Positions 8,647 to 17,378 are shown, counted from the stretch's first letter. The stretch: 64,000 nucleotides of DNA from Aerococcaceae bacterium zg-1292 (GCA_016126655.1 CP065955.1:789001-853000); one strand, 5' to 3'. Program-made: numbers and translations. Notes: generated by a model from the letters alone, not told the origin.

Positions 8647-8690
8647 AAGCCTTGTTTCGTATCCGATAGTGGTGGAAACGAGGCTTTTCG
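8647..8690 (+). terminator. Terminator after the secreted protein
   Basis: The arms AAGCCTTGTTTC and GAAACGAGGCTT form a 12-bp stem with one mismatch, followed by a short T-rich tail, 6 bp after the stop. Confidence 0.7.
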
Positions 8691-8700
8691 TTGAATAGAA

Positions 8701-8803
8701 TAGTGTCAGCGCAGCTCTTCTGGTCTGAGTTATAAGACCCTAGATGCTTTAAGAATTAAGCGTAGAGTATGGTGAGTCAATTCAAACGACAGTCATTGGA
8801 ATT
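8701..8803 (+). repeat. Diverged copy of the dispersed repeat upstream of the tRNA
   Basis: TAGTGTCAGCGCAGCTCTTCTGG at the left and GTGAGTCAATTCAAACGA near the right follow the family order, but the centre and arms have decayed. Confidence 0.45.
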
Positions 8804-8850
8804 ATTTTGCTTGCATCTTTTTGCAAAAATCGGTATTATATAATAGTTAT

Positions 8851-8921
8851 GTCGCCGTAGTGTAATGGATATCACACAAGATTCCGGTTCTTGTGATGGG
8901 GGTTCGATTCCCTCCGGCGAT
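8851..8921 (+). tRNA. tRNA-Arg (anticodon CCG)
   Basis: The 71-nt sequence folds as a cloverleaf: acceptor GTCGCCG/CGGCGAT (closing G-U), anticodon stem CAAGA/TCTTG with loop TTCCGGT giving anticodon CCG, and T arm GGGGGTTCGATTCCCTC. It decodes CGG. CCA is not encoded. A TATAAT at 8839-8844 is placed correctly for initiation at the first base, and a T run follows the gene. Confidence 0.93.
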
Positions 8922-8955
8922 GTTTTTTTATTTTTATTACGAGTGAGGTGATATA

Positions 8956-9525
8956 ATGAAACGCGGACGTTATCAGCTCTTAGTGTATTTGGCAATGCTG
9001 GCAGCACAAGGAGTGGTCATAAGTTTACTTGAACGTTTTATTCCATCACCTTTTACATTTGCACCTGGAGCAAAACTGGGCTTAGCTAATTTGGTAACAA
9101 TTATTGCGATTTTTACTTTACCAAAAAAATACAGTATGCAAGTCGTTGGGCTACGCTTACTACTGACGATGCTCTTAGGTGGCACCTTGTCGACATTTTT
9201 ATATAGTGCAGCTGGCGGTGTTTTTAGTTATCTAGTGATGATTTTGTTGCAGTATCTTGGCCCAAAACGTGTGAGTATTATTGGTATCTCAGTCATGGGT
9301 GGAATGGCGCATAATTTAGGACAACTGTCGATGGCGGCACTGTTAGCAAAATCCTGGGCAGTCTTGAATTATTTACCAGTATTATCAATTAGTGGGATAT
9401 TAGCAGGGTTTGCTGTCGGTTTTGCCGGCAATTTGTTATTACATAAAATTACAGTTTTGCGTATGTATCATAATGAATTAATCAAATCGCAAGCACAAGA
9501 ATCGTGGTTATCGTATGCAGTATGA
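8956..9525 (+). CDS. eetB: EetB-like Gx (ECF S-component-type) membrane protein
   Basis: A 189-residue protein with about 5-6 membrane segments, of the Gx transporter family once annotated as heptaprenyl diphosphate synthase component I. The conserved F-A-P-G-A-K-L-G-L-A-N block (residues about 33-43) and the G-G-M-A-H-N-L-G-Q block (about 115-123) are both present. In Listeria and other Firmicutes this family is EetB in the extracellular electron transfer locus, where it is thought to help move a flavin or quinone precursor with EetA. The EetA-type NusG-domain protein is not seen next to it. The ATG lies 34 nt after the tRNA, with GAGGTGA as ribosome-binding site, so tRNA read-through could express it. 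Confidence 0.82.
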   Translation: MKRGRYQLLVYLAMLAAQGVVISLLERFIPSPFTFAPGAKLGLANLVTIIAIFTLPKKYSMQVVGLRLLLTMLLGGTLSTFLYSAAGGVFSYLVMILLQYLGPKRVSIIGISVMGGMAHNLGQLSMAALLAKSWAVLNYLPVLSISGILAGFAVGFAGNLLLHKITVLRMYHNELIKSQAQESWLSYAV

Positions 9526-9728
9526 GGGACATCAATGATTACTCATTCACTTAATTGGGTAGTTGTTGGTGTTTTCTTGTTGGTTGATTTTATCTGTTAT
9601 GATTTTACTCAAATTCTGTATACATCTTCACGAAGTTTTCCATGATTAAATTTTACATTAATGTTGATTTATAGCAGCTATGGGCAAAAAAACACCTTTT
9701 CATTGAACAAAAAAATCTGTATTTGTTA

Positions 9729-9757
9729 TTGCGCGCACAATTTGGCTGTGTTATACT
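9729..9757 (+). promoter_or_regulatory. Predicted promoter of ndh2
   Basis: TTGCGC and TATACT are separated by exactly 17 bp, ending 43 bp before the ndh2 ATG. The 275-bp gap after eetB holds no other recognisable element. The -35 is only a partial match. Confidence 0.6.
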
Positions 9758-9800
9758 CTAAGTTGGCATTATTTTTATTTATATTAAAGGGAGTGGAGAA

Positions 9801-11705
9801 ATGGCAAAGGAAATCGTAATTGTCGGTGCGGGTTATGCTGGTATTGCAGCTGCACGTCAATTAGGTAAAACTTTTAAAAAAGATGAGTCAGTTAATATTA
9901 CATTGATTGATAAGCATTCATACCATACATATATGACAGAATTACACGAGGTTGCAGGTGGACGTGTTGAGCCCGATGCAATTAAGTATGATTTACGTCG
10001 TATTTTCAAAAAATACCCAAAAGTTGATTTGGTAACGGACAAAGTAACGTCTATCAACTACGATACAAAAGAAGTTGTTGCTGTGCAACATACATATAAA
10101 TATGACTACTTATTGTTAGCAATGGGTGGTGAAGCTAATACATTTGGTATTGAAGGTGTTAAAGAAAACGGCTTTACATTGTGGTCAATGGAAGCGGCAG
10201 AACGTGTGCGTGCCCATATTATTAATACTTGCTACTTAGCATCTCGTGAACATGATGAAGCAAAACGTCGTGCGATGTTATCCTTCTTAGTCTGTGGTGC
10301 TGGATTTACTGGCGTTGAAATGGTCGGTGAACTTGTTGAGTGGGTATCACGTTTAGCACATGAATATAAATTAAATAAAGACGAGTTTTCTGTGCATTTA
10401 GTTGAAGCGGCACCAAAAATCTTAGCAATGGTGACTGAAAAAGAACAAACAAAAGCATTGAAATACATGGAAAAAGTAGGTATCAACGTTAGCCTAGGTG
10501 ACGGTATTGTTAAAGTGGCTAAAGACCATGTTGAGTTAGCATCTGGAAAAATTATTCCGACATACACAACGATTTGGACGGCGGGTGTACAAGCGAATAC
10601 GGAAACAGCTGAATTTGGTATTGAAAAAGCACGCGCCGGTCGTTTAGTTGCTAATGAGTATATGGAAGCAAAAGGACGCGAAAATGTTTATATCGCTGGG
10701 GACTTAGTATATTATGAAGAACCAGATAAAAACAATTTGCCTGCGCCACAAATCGTACAAGCGGCAGAGCAAACAGGGCATACGGCAGCTAAAAATATTA
10801 TCGCAGCCATTAATGGTTCTGAAAAACATGCCTTTAAAGGTAAATATGATGGTTTCATGGTATCCATTGGTTCTCATTACGGTGTGGCATTATTATTTGA
10901 TAAATACCATCTATCAGGATTCTTTGCAATGTTGATGAAACACATCGTTAACTTGAAATATTTCTTTGATATTCGTAGTTTATTCTATATGGTAGCTTAT
11001 ACACAACATGAATTCTTCGATATTAAAGACAAGCGCAATATTTTCGGTGGCTTTTTAGCAACGAAAGGAAATAACTTATGGACATTGCCATTACGTATTT
11101 TCTATGGGGCAATGTGGTTAATTGAAGGGTTGAAGAAAACATTTGGTTGGTTTGGCGGTTCGACATGGTTTAAAGATACGGTTGTTTTCCCATTTGAGTG
11201 GTTACAACCAGCTGATGTAACTTCCGCAGCGTCCGGTGCAGAAGAAGCCGTGTCAGCAGCCTCTGGTGCAGCCGATACAGTCGCCGAAGCCGCACAAAGT
11301 GTTTTCAGTTTGAACTATGTTTATGGTGAAGAACCAATGTTAGTCTTGGATAAAATGCCGAACTGGTTTGCTTCGATTATGAAATTCATGATGCCAAACG
11401 TAGAGGTTGCATTATTTATGCAACGTTTCATGTCCATCATGGAAATCCTTATCGGTCTAGCATTAATTGCGGGTGTCTTCACCTGGTTAGTAAGTGCTGC
11501 AACGGTTGTATTAGTATGTATGTTCAGTTTATCAGGAATGTTTGTATGGGTAAACGTATGGTTTGTTCCTGTTGCAATTGCCTTGATGAATGGTTCAGGT
11601 CGTGTATTTGGTTTAGATTACTGGATTATGCCATGGTTAGGTAAATTATTTGACCGTTGGCTGTATGGTAAGCCAAATCACATCTATAGTGATAATATAA
11701 AATAA
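9801..11705 (+). CDS. ndh2: Type II NADH dehydrogenase with C-terminal membrane domain (Ndh2)
   Basis: A flavoenzyme that oxidises NADH and reduces a membrane quinone without pumping protons. The first nucleotide fold begins VGAGYAGIAAA (residues 7-17) and the second CGAGFTGVEMVGE (about 168-180). The length of 634 residues is well beyond the roughly 400 of ordinary NDH-2. The C-terminal 230 residues hold several membrane segments joined by an Ala/Ser/Gly linker (A-A-S-G-A-E-E-A repeats, about 475-500). That extension is the mark of the EET-specific Ndh2 in Listeria. A promoter lies just upstream and a terminator just downstream, so it can be transcribed alone. Confidence 0.9.
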   Translation: MAKEIVIVGAGYAGIAAARQLGKTFKKDESVNITLIDKHSYHTYMTELHEVAGGRVEPDAIKYDLRRIFKKYPKVDLVTDKVTSINYDTKEVVAVQHTYKYDYLLLAMGGEANTFGIEGVKENGFTLWSMEAAERVRAHIINTCYLASREHDEAKRRAMLSFLVCGAGFTGVEMVGELVEWVSRLAHEYKLNKDEFSVHLVEAAPKILAMVTEKEQTKALKYMEKVGINVSLGDGIVKVAKDHVELASGKIIPTYTTIWTAGVQANTETAEFGIEKARAGRLVANEYMEAKGRENVYIAGDLVYYEEPDKNNLPAPQIVQAAEQTGHTAAKNIIAAINGSEKHAFKGKYDGFMVSIGSHYGVALLFDKYHLSGFFAMLMKHIVNLKYFFDIRSLFYMVAYTQHEFFDIKDKRNIFGGFLATKGNNLWTLPLRIFYGAMWLIEGLKKTFGWFGGSTWFKDTVVFPFEWLQPADVTSAASGAEEAVSAASGAADTVAEAAQSVFSLNYVYGEEPMLVLDKMPNWFASIMKFMMPNVEVALFMQRFMSIMEILIGLALIAGVFTWLVSAATVVLVCMFSLSGMFVWVNVWFVPVAIALMNGSGRVFGLDYWIMPWLGKLFDRWLYGKPNHIYSDNIK

Positions 11706-11712
11706 TTATGTT

Positions 11713-11755
11713 AAAGTTGAGAAGTGGAGAGAAATCTCGCTTTTCAACTTTTTTT
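11713..11755 (+). terminator. Terminator between ndh2 and dmkB
   Basis: AAAGTTGAGAAG pairs with CTTTTCAACTTT and is followed by TTTTT. It lies 7 bp after the ndh2 stop and overlaps the first codons of the longest dmkB reading frame, arguing against that upstream start. Confidence 0.8.
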
Positions 11756-11773
11756 AGAAATGGAGATTGTATT

Positions 11774-12703
11774 GTGGTTCATGAAATTTGGCAACCGTAT
11801 CCAGCCATTGCGCTTCAATTAGAACGTGTAAAACAAAAAATGTTAGCATCTGTGAATATACCAATGAAAGATATTGAACAAAAAATTCACGATTATATCA
11901 ATGCGCCAGGAAAGTATATTCGTTCTGGCTTGGCACTAATCGTTGCAACAGAATTTAATCAAGAACTGGATGAGCGTTTTATCCACGCTGGAGCAAGTCT
12001 AGAGCTATTACATTTAGCGACTTTAATTCACGATGATGTGATTGATAATGCGGATGTTAGGCGTGGCATCGATGCGATACATACACAGTATTCGAATCGC
12101 ATTGCGATTTATGCTGGAGATTATTTGTTATCGCTGTCCGGTCGTTTAATGGCAGAGTCAAAATTTGAAGTCGAACACAATATTGTTGACGATAAATTAC
12201 TTGAGTATATTTTGATTGGCGAATTACGGCAGTTGATGAATCAGCATCGTGAATCGATGACGATGGTAGATTATCTACGACAAATAAAAGGTAAGACAGC
12301 TGTCCTGTTTGGGATGGCGACAATGACGGGCGGATTAAACACGGGGCTATCGCGTCGACAATTAAAGCGATTGTTTTATGCCGGTCAGATGATTGGGATG
12401 GCTTTTCAGTTAAATGATGACTTAATTGACTATCGTCAACAGGAGCAAGAAAGTGGCAAGCCCTTTTTACAAGATATACAAAATGGTATTTATACAGCAC
12501 CGTATTTATTGCTTAAACTAGCGCATCAACAACCATTGCCGGAAGATGAGACTGAGTTATTATACTTGATGGATAAGTATCATATCTTTGCTCAGGTTGA
12601 AACAATGATTAATCAATATTTACGAAAAAGTTATCGTTATTTTGAAAGTCTAGGTGTGGATACAACAATGATGAAAACGCTACTTGACGTGCTACATTAT
12701 TAG
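11774..12703 (+). CDS. dmkB: Polyprenyl diphosphate synthase, DmkB-like
   Basis: A trans-isoprenyl chain-elongating synthase that would supply the prenyl tail for demethylmenaquinone. Both Asp-rich substrate motifs are present: H-D-D-V-I-D with downstream R-R-G, and N-D-D-L-I-D. G-K-Y-I-R-S (GKxxR type) is in the N-terminal third. The frame opens at 11708, but those codons are the ndh2 terminator stem. The GTG at 11774, with TGGAGA 7 bases before it, is the better start and gives 309 residues. The position between ndh2 and pplA matches the EET-linked DmkB rather than a general HepT. Confidence 0.87.
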   Translation: MVHEIWQPYPAIALQLERVKQKMLASVNIPMKDIEQKIHDYINAPGKYIRSGLALIVATEFNQELDERFIHAGASLELLHLATLIHDDVIDNADVRRGIDAIHTQYSNRIAIYAGDYLLSLSGRLMAESKFEVEHNIVDDKLLEYILIGELRQLMNQHRESMTMVDYLRQIKGKTAVLFGMATMTGGLNTGLSRRQLKRLFYAGQMIGMAFQLNDDLIDYRQQEQESGKPFLQDIQNGIYTAPYLLLKLAHQQPLPEDETELLYLMDKYHIFAQVETMINQYLRKSYRYFESLGVDTTMMKTLLDVLHY

Positions 12704-12729
12704 ACATTTTAGTAAGCGTATTATATAAT
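12701..12729 (+). promoter_or_regulatory. Predicted promoter of pplA
   Basis: TAGACA, a 17-bp spacer and a perfect TATAAT. The -35 overlaps the dmkB stop codon. It gives the abundant lipoprotein its own transcript. Confidence 0.7.
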
Positions 12730-12807
12730 GTAGTTAATGCAAGAGAACATTTTGTTTGTGAAAATAGAATGTTAAATGCAAAAAAAGGAGAAAGAAGGAA
12801 TCTTTTC

Positions 12808-13959
12808 ATGGAATTAAAAAATGTAGTAAACAAAGGAACGTTGTTATTCGGTTCAATGTTTGTTTTAGCAGCATGTGGCGCAAATAATACAGCAACTGAC
12901 TCAAAAGACGAAGCAACAACAGTGGCAACTACGAAAGCAATGGATGAAACCACTGAAAAAATGGACGAAACCACTGAAAAAATGGACGAAACCACAAAAG
13001 AAATGATGGATGAAACCACAGAAGAAAAAATGGATGAAACCACAGAAGAAAAGATGGATGAAACCACAGAAGAAAAAATGGATGAAACCACAGAAGAAAA
13101 AATGGACGAAACCACAGAAGAAAAGATGGACGAAACCACAGAAGAAAAGATGGACGAAACCACAGAAGAAAAGATGGATGAAACCACAGAAGAAAAAATG
13201 GATGAAACTACTGAAGCTATGGACGAAATGGAAGGCTTAAAAGACGGTAAATATACTGTTGTTGGTAATCCAGACGAACGTGGCTGGGCGGTTAAACATA
13301 CCATCGAAGTAAAAGACGGTAAAATCACTTCTTCAGACTTCGATTACTATAACGAAGCTGGCGACAGAAAAACTGAAGACGAAGAATACAACAAAAAAAT
13401 GGAAGAAAAATCAGGTATTTCTTCTAAAGATGCTATCGCTAAATTAAACGATGCCTTAGTTGAATCTCAAAAATCTGATGTTGAAGTAGTATCAGGTGCA
13501 ACTCACACAGCTGAAAACTTTGTGAAATCAGCTGCTGCATTAATCGCTAAAGCTGAAAAAGGCGATACTGAAGAATCTAATTTTGAAGAAATGGCATTGA
13601 TGGATGGCGAATACAAATTAGAATCTAATGCAGACGAACGTGGTTGGGCGCATTCATTTACAATCGTTGTTAAAGACGGTAAAGTAACAGAGTCTAAATA
13701 CGACATGGTTGACAAAGATGGTAAATTAAAATCAGAAAATGAAGAATACAACAAAGCAATGAAAGATAAAACAGGTTCTTCATTTGCTGAAGCTGTTGAA
13801 GCTTATAACAAAGGTTTAGTTGAAAAACAAAATGTTTCAGATGTTGAAGCAGTTTCAGGTGCTACAAGCACACATGATTCATTTGTTGAATATGCTAAAT
13901 TATTATTAGAAGCAGCTGCCAAAGGTGAAACTGAAACTATTAAAGTTGAAGTGAAATAA
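12808..13959 (+). CDS. pplA: PplA-type lipoprotein with two FMN-binding domains and a repeat linker
   Basis: This is the extracellular electron carrier of the EET system. The signal peptide ends in the lipobox L-A-A-C23-G, so the protein is lipid-anchored outside the membrane. Two homologous FMN-binding domains follow (about residues 146-250 and 265-375). Each has the flavinylation motif S-G-A-T, placing the FMN-accepting Thr at T232 and T353. Between anchor and domains lies a Thr/Glu-rich linker of about 95 residues built from the 8-residue unit MDETTEEK. The frame extends upstream to 12769, but GAAGGAA and the lipoprotein signal point to the ATG at 12808. The product is very acidic and encoded with few rare codons. 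Confidence 0.92.
   Translation: MELKNVVNKGTLLFGSMFVLAACGANNTATDSKDEATTVATTKAMDETTEKMDETTEKMDETTKEMMDETTEEKMDETTEEKMDETTEEKMDETTEEKMDETTEEKMDETTEEKMDETTEEKMDETTEEKMDETTEAMDEMEGLKDGKYTVVGNPDERGWAVKHTIEVKDGKITSSDFDYYNEAGDRKTEDEEYNKKMEEKSGISSKDAIAKLNDALVESQKSDVEVVSGATHTAENFVKSAAALIAKAEKGDTEESNFEEMALMDGEYKLESNADERGWAHSFTIVVKDGKVTESKYDMVDKDGKLKSENEEYNKAMKDKTGSSFAEAVEAYNKGLVEKQNVSDVEAVSGATSTHDSFVEYAKLLLEAAAKGETETIKVEVK
12943..13215 (+). repeat. 24-bp in-frame tandem repeat encoding MDETTEEK
   Basis: About eight near-identical 24-bp units (reading ATGGAtGAAACCACAGAAGA with one more A-rich codon) follow three shorter or variant units of 21-24 bp. Variation is mainly silent (GAT/GAC, AAA/AAG). The array keeps frame and has no stop on either strand. 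Confidence 0.9.
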
Positions 13960-13972
13960 TCTTAGTGTGAAT

Positions 13973-14008
13973 AAAAGTGTTGGTGCAAATGCCAGCACTT
14001 TTTTATTT
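13973..14008 (+). terminator. Terminator after pplA
   Basis: AAAAGTGTTGG pairs with CCAGCACTTTT and is followed by a T run, 14 bp past the stop. Confidence 0.85.
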
Positions 14009-14287
14009 TGAATGACTTTATTATTGCAGAATCTTAGCGATTACCTTTTTCTATATATAGCGCGTTGAAAGTTTGTTTATGTCACAAACAGCAGCAGTGA
14101 AATGTTTTATTGTACACATCTGCTGTTTAATAAGGTTTTGGTTCATTGCATTTTTTGAGAAGATACAGCATGTCGAAAGGGCTCCTTTGTAACGTGCAAT
14201 GATTTTAAAAAGCAATTCAGTGACAGCATCGTCTAATTTTAGTAAAATAAATAGGATGATTAAAATAATGGAAGTGAGTTCGAGAGA

Positions 14288-15388
14288 ATGAAAAAAAGAA
14301 TCAAACGATTATTATTGAGTACGAGTGTGCTTGCGCTTATCGCTGCACCGGTTGTTACGCCAATATATGCACAAGAAGTAACTTCAGGTGCGTCAGCAAA
14401 ATTAAGTAATACGCCATTAAAAGTGGTAAAAGACCCACTGGTTCGTTCGGAATCAATGTTACATACTGCCATCCAAATTCAAATTTTTCATGAAAATCAA
14501 GAAGCAGTGATGGATAAAGCCATTGATTATATTAAACGGATGGAAAAATTAATGAGTACAAATTTAGAAGGGTCAGATGTTTATCGCATCAATCAAGCAG
14601 CGGGAAAAGAAGCTGTTAAAGTAGCACCAGAAACCTTTGAAGTGATAAAAAAAGCACTCGAAATATCTGAATTGAGTGAGGGTAAATTTGATATTACCAT
14701 TGGTGCGGTGTCCAACTTATGGCGTATTGGTTCTGATGATGCTCGTGTGCCAGAAAAAAGTGAAATTGCTGCGGCGTTGAAAAAAATTGATTATAAAAAA
14801 GTAACAATTGATGAAAAAAATCAAACAGTAAAATTGGAAGAAGAAGGTATGGCTATCGAATTAGGTGGTATTTCCAAAGGGTATATTGGTAGTGGGATTG
14901 TAAAATATTTTGCGCAAGCAGGTATTACAACTGCTATTGTTAATTTGGGTGGAAATGTTGTGGTAATGGGTAGTTCACCAGCTAATGACGAGGGATGGAA
15001 TGTCGGTGTTCAAGATCCGGATGAAGTGCGTGGTACCGTAGTAGGGACACGTCGTATAAAGGATTATGCAGTTATTACCTCAGGTATCTATGAACGTTTT
15101 CTTGAAAAAGATGGTGTAAAATATCATCACATCTTAGATCCCAAGACGGGTTATCCATTGGAAAATGATATTTCTGGCGTAACAGTTTTTGCACCAACGT
15201 CAGTCGATGGTGACGCCTTATCGACTACTCTGTTTTTATTTGGTATTAAAGAAGGTAAAGCTTTTGTCGAAAAATTAAAAGGTGTAGAAGCAGTATTTAT
15301 TGATAAAAGTCATGGAGTTCATCTTACGTCGGGATTGAAGGATAGTTTTGTGTTGAAAAATGAGGAGTATCACCTTGTTAATGAATAA
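14288..15388 (+). CDS. fmnB: Secreted FAD:protein FMN transferase (ApbE/FmnB)
   Basis: This enzyme transfers FMN from FAD onto Thr of S-G-A-T motifs; the obvious substrate is PplA upstream. The 366-residue product has an N-terminal signal (basic start, L-L-S-T-S-V-L-A-L-I-A-A-P, then Y-A-Q-E), so it acts outside the membrane. The ApbE core shows E-G-K-F-D-I-T-I-G, L-G-G-I-S-K-G-Y, H-H-I-L-D-P-K-T-G and D-G-D-A-L-S-T-T. The Asp/Thr of the last motif and the Asp of the third form the Mg-FAD site in the family. No Cys lipobox is seen. The 280-bp upstream gap holds no clear promoter. It overlaps dmkA. Confidence 0.92.
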   Translation: MKKRIKRLLLSTSVLALIAAPVVTPIYAQEVTSGASAKLSNTPLKVVKDPLVRSESMLHTAIQIQIFHENQEAVMDKAIDYIKRMEKLMSTNLEGSDVYRINQAAGKEAVKVAPETFEVIKKALEISELSEGKFDITIGAVSNLWRIGSDDARVPEKSEIAAALKKIDYKKVTIDEKNQTVKLEEEGMAIELGGISKGYIGSGIVKYFAQAGITTAIVNLGGNVVVMGSSPANDEGWNVGVQDPDEVRGTVVGTRRIKDYAVITSGIYERFLEKDGVKYHHILDPKTGYPLENDISGVTVFAPTSVDGDALSTTLFLFGIKEGKAFVEKLKGVEAVFIDKSHGVHLTSGLKDSFVLKNEEYHLVNE

Positions 15389-16334
15389 ACAATTACGTAT
15401 TTTTTTTGATTTTGTTGAACTACGGACAAAGATTGCCAGTGTAATCCCCATGACAGCTGGTATATTATGGAGTATTTATCGCTATAAGCAGTTTAATCTC
15501 TTGACGACAGTGATTTTTATTTTAGCAGTACTTAGTTTTGATATGTGTACGACAGCTATCAATAATACGATGGATTATATTAAAGCGAAAAATGAACATT
15601 ATAAACACAATGAAAATGTGATTGGCATCCATCAATTGACCTTGAAAAAAATGATTTATGTCGTATTAGTCTTGTTAGCATTTGCGATTGTAATGTCACT
15701 GATACTCGTGGCTCTAACAGATATTGTATTATTAGCAATCGGCGCAATTTGTTTTGCGATAGGTATTCTATATACATTTGGACCGGTGCCGATTTCTCGT
15801 ACTCCTTATGGTGAAGTGTTCTCAGGTGTGACAATGGGGTTTGGCATTTATTTTATTGCAGTCTTTATTCAATCACCGCAAACCTTACTAGCGACCCAAT
15901 GGCTACAAAATACCGTGCAAGTCAACTGGTATTGGAAAACAACATTAGAAATTTTTATGATGTCATTGCCGTTTATTTGTTTAATTGCTAATATCATGTT
16001 AGCGAACAATACCTGCGATTTAGAAACCGATATAACCAATGAACGTCACACATTAGTGTATTATATTGGCACTTACCGCGCCGTTCGTTTGTATCAATTG
16101 TTGAGTTTGTTGCCATGGATATTTTGGGGCTTATATATGGTGTTAGGATTATTACCGTTATGGGCAGGTATCGGGTTTATCGGTATTTATCCGCATTATT
16201 TAAGTGTGCAACGTTTTTCAAGCAAACAAGTGAAACGCGAAACCTTTGTTGAAGCCATAAAAAGTTTTAAATTATATGCTGCTATTTATCTTGTGGTATT
16301 AATTATTGCAATTATTCTGTCATGGTTTGGATAG
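15375..16334 (+). CDS. dmkA: UbiA-family prenyltransferase (DHNA polyprenyltransferase, DmkA)
   Basis: This integral membrane enzyme would attach the polyprenyl chain to 1,4-dihydroxy-2-naphthoate, giving demethylmenaquinone. UbiA signatures are present: N-N-T-M-D-Y-I-K-A-K in the first cytosolic loop and N-T-C-D-L-E-T-D in the second, with about nine membrane segments. A GAGGAG inside the end of fmnB serves either a TTG at 15375 (7-base spacing, used here) or an ATG at 15381. Overlap with fmnB indicates coupling. No menaquinone methyltransferase or upstream men genes are in the window, so the naphthoate precursor must come from elsewhere. Confidence 0.86.
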   Translation: MLMNKQLRIFFDFVELRTKIASVIPMTAGILWSIYRYKQFNLLTTVIFILAVLSFDMCTTAINNTMDYIKAKNEHYKHNENVIGIHQLTLKKMIYVVLVLLAFAIVMSLILVALTDIVLLAIGAICFAIGILYTFGPVPISRTPYGEVFSGVTMGFGIYFIAVFIQSPQTLLATQWLQNTVQVNWYWKTTLEIFMMSLPFICLIANIMLANNTCDLETDITNERHTLVYYIGTYRAVRLYQLLSLLPWIFWGLYMVLGLLPLWAGIGFIGIYPHYLSVQRFSSKQVKRETFVEAIKSFKLYAAIYLVVLIIAIILSWFG

Positions 16335-16359
16335 ATAATTATCGGTCGATAATGATTGC

Positions 16360-16492
16360 TATGAGTTGACCGACTGGAAGACAAGAAGAGAGGATGTTTT
16401 GCTTCGAGCTGCTGAAGCAGTGGTTCTCGCAGCATCGAAATGTTTTAAGAGTTACGCGAAGTGGACGTCAAATTACCTGGGTAATGTAAGAA
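16360..16492 (+). repeat. Diverged copy of the dispersed repeat before the VanZ-like gene
   Basis: GAGTTGACCGACTGGAAG at the left and ACGCGAAGTGGACGTCAAAT at the right are the family arms. The central stem (GCTTCGAGCTGCTGAAGC) differs from other copies. AAAGAGGAG of the next gene follows directly. Confidence 0.6.
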
Positions 16493-16508
16493 AGAGGAGT
16501 GTATCAAT

Positions 16509-16976
16509 ATGAAAAAATGGTTACTTTGGTCATGTTTGTGGCTATTGACCGTTTGCGTGATTTTTATATTTTCTAATCAGCCAGGTGATGTATCATCGCA
16601 ATCGAGTGGTTGGGTAATGAAGCAACTTGTGGCGATACTACAATTTTTTGTACCGACTATCGAAGCTAGTACCCAATTAGAGGGAACTATTCGAGTGGCT
16701 GCGCATGCGAGTATTTATACTGTTTTAGGTGCAATGAGTGCGCTCGTTGTTTATCAATATAATCAATGGCAACAAAAAGGAATAACGGTGCTGAAAAATG
16801 TTGGAATTAGTTGGCTATTATCGCTGTTAGTTTCATTAGCTGATGAGTACAATCAGTTATCTGTAACTGGTCGGGATGGTAGTTGGAGTGATGTCCTAGT
16901 AGATATGATAGGTGTAACCTTGGCTGTTGTCATTATTACTGTGTTGCTTAGTCATCGATTGTATCGCAAAAATTGA
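16509..16976 (+). CDS. VanZ-like membrane protein
   Basis: A 155-residue protein with four hydrophobic segments and the VanZ-family pattern: F-S-N-Q-P in the first loop, R-V-A-A-H-A-S-I-Y centrally, then D-E-Y-N-Q and G-R-D-G-S-W-S-D-V-L-V-D-M-I-G. Family members are linked to teicoplanin tolerance in VanA clusters, but most chromosomal copies have no proven role. Nothing here suggests a glycopeptide resistance cluster. GAGGAG precedes the ATG by 9 bases. Confidence 0.82.
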   Translation: MKKWLLWSCLWLLTVCVIFIFSNQPGDVSSQSSGWVMKQLVAILQFFVPTIEASTQLEGTIRVAAHASIYTVLGAMSALVVYQYNQWQQKGITVLKNVGISWLLSLLVSLADEYNQLSVTGRDGSWSDVLVDMIGVTLAVVIITVLLSHRLYRKN

Positions 16977-17313
16977 AATAGATAGAGCATAAGGATAGCG
17001 TATAGTTTAGCTATGAAGTAAGGAAAATAAAGTAAGATAATGTCATTGGCAGTTATCCATTTATAAAAGCTTTTTTTGATTCTACTAGAACTGTTAGTTA
17101 TGTGACTAAATGTAAAATATCTCGATATTATGGCTGAATTTGAGAAAGTCCTATCAATTAAATGCCCCTATGTTTACTACTTTTGTATGTAACAACAGAG
17201 AAGACGATTGTAGAGCAGTAAAGGTTCTTGATGACTTGCCCGTAAATACATAATAGGCGTACAAAATTAACTTCCATTCGAAGAAAAGTAACACCAAATA
17301 TTATAGAAACTAC
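16977..17313. other. Intergenic stretch without recognised features
   Basis: AT-rich DNA between the VanZ-like gene and a convergent terminator. I see no reading frame with a ribosome-binding site, no RNA fold and no repeat copy. Confidence 0.5.
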
Positions 17314-17354
17314 AAAAAAACCTCATTGAGCAATTAACTCAGTGAGGTTTTTAA
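17314..17354. terminator. Bidirectional terminator
   Basis: AAAACCTCATTGAG and CTCAGTGAGGTTTT form a 14-bp stem with one mismatch, with A and T runs on the outer sides. It is shared by convergent genes. Confidence 0.85.
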
Positions 17355-17378
17355 TATTCATGGATAACAATTGTGTTT

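Noticed and set aside
8851-9525. Integrative element at the tRNA-Arg gene
   Set aside because: No integrase and no duplicated tRNA 3' end is found in the window; the EET genes have no sign of a boundary.
11708-11773. ATG at 11708 as the start of dmkB
   Set aside because: The codons coincide with the ndh2 terminator stem and T run; the GTG at 11774 has a proper ribosome-binding site and matches the family N-terminus.
12609-13328. A 239-codon minus-strand frame opposite pplA with repeated VVSSIFSS units
   Set aside because: It exists only because the 24-bp repeats of pplA lack stops on the other strand; it has no ribosome-binding site and pplA is clearly the real gene.
16509-16976. Glycopeptide resistance cluster suggested by the VanZ-like gene
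   Set aside because: No vanH, vanA, vanX or two-component system is nearby; VanZ-like genes are common in chromosomes without resistance.
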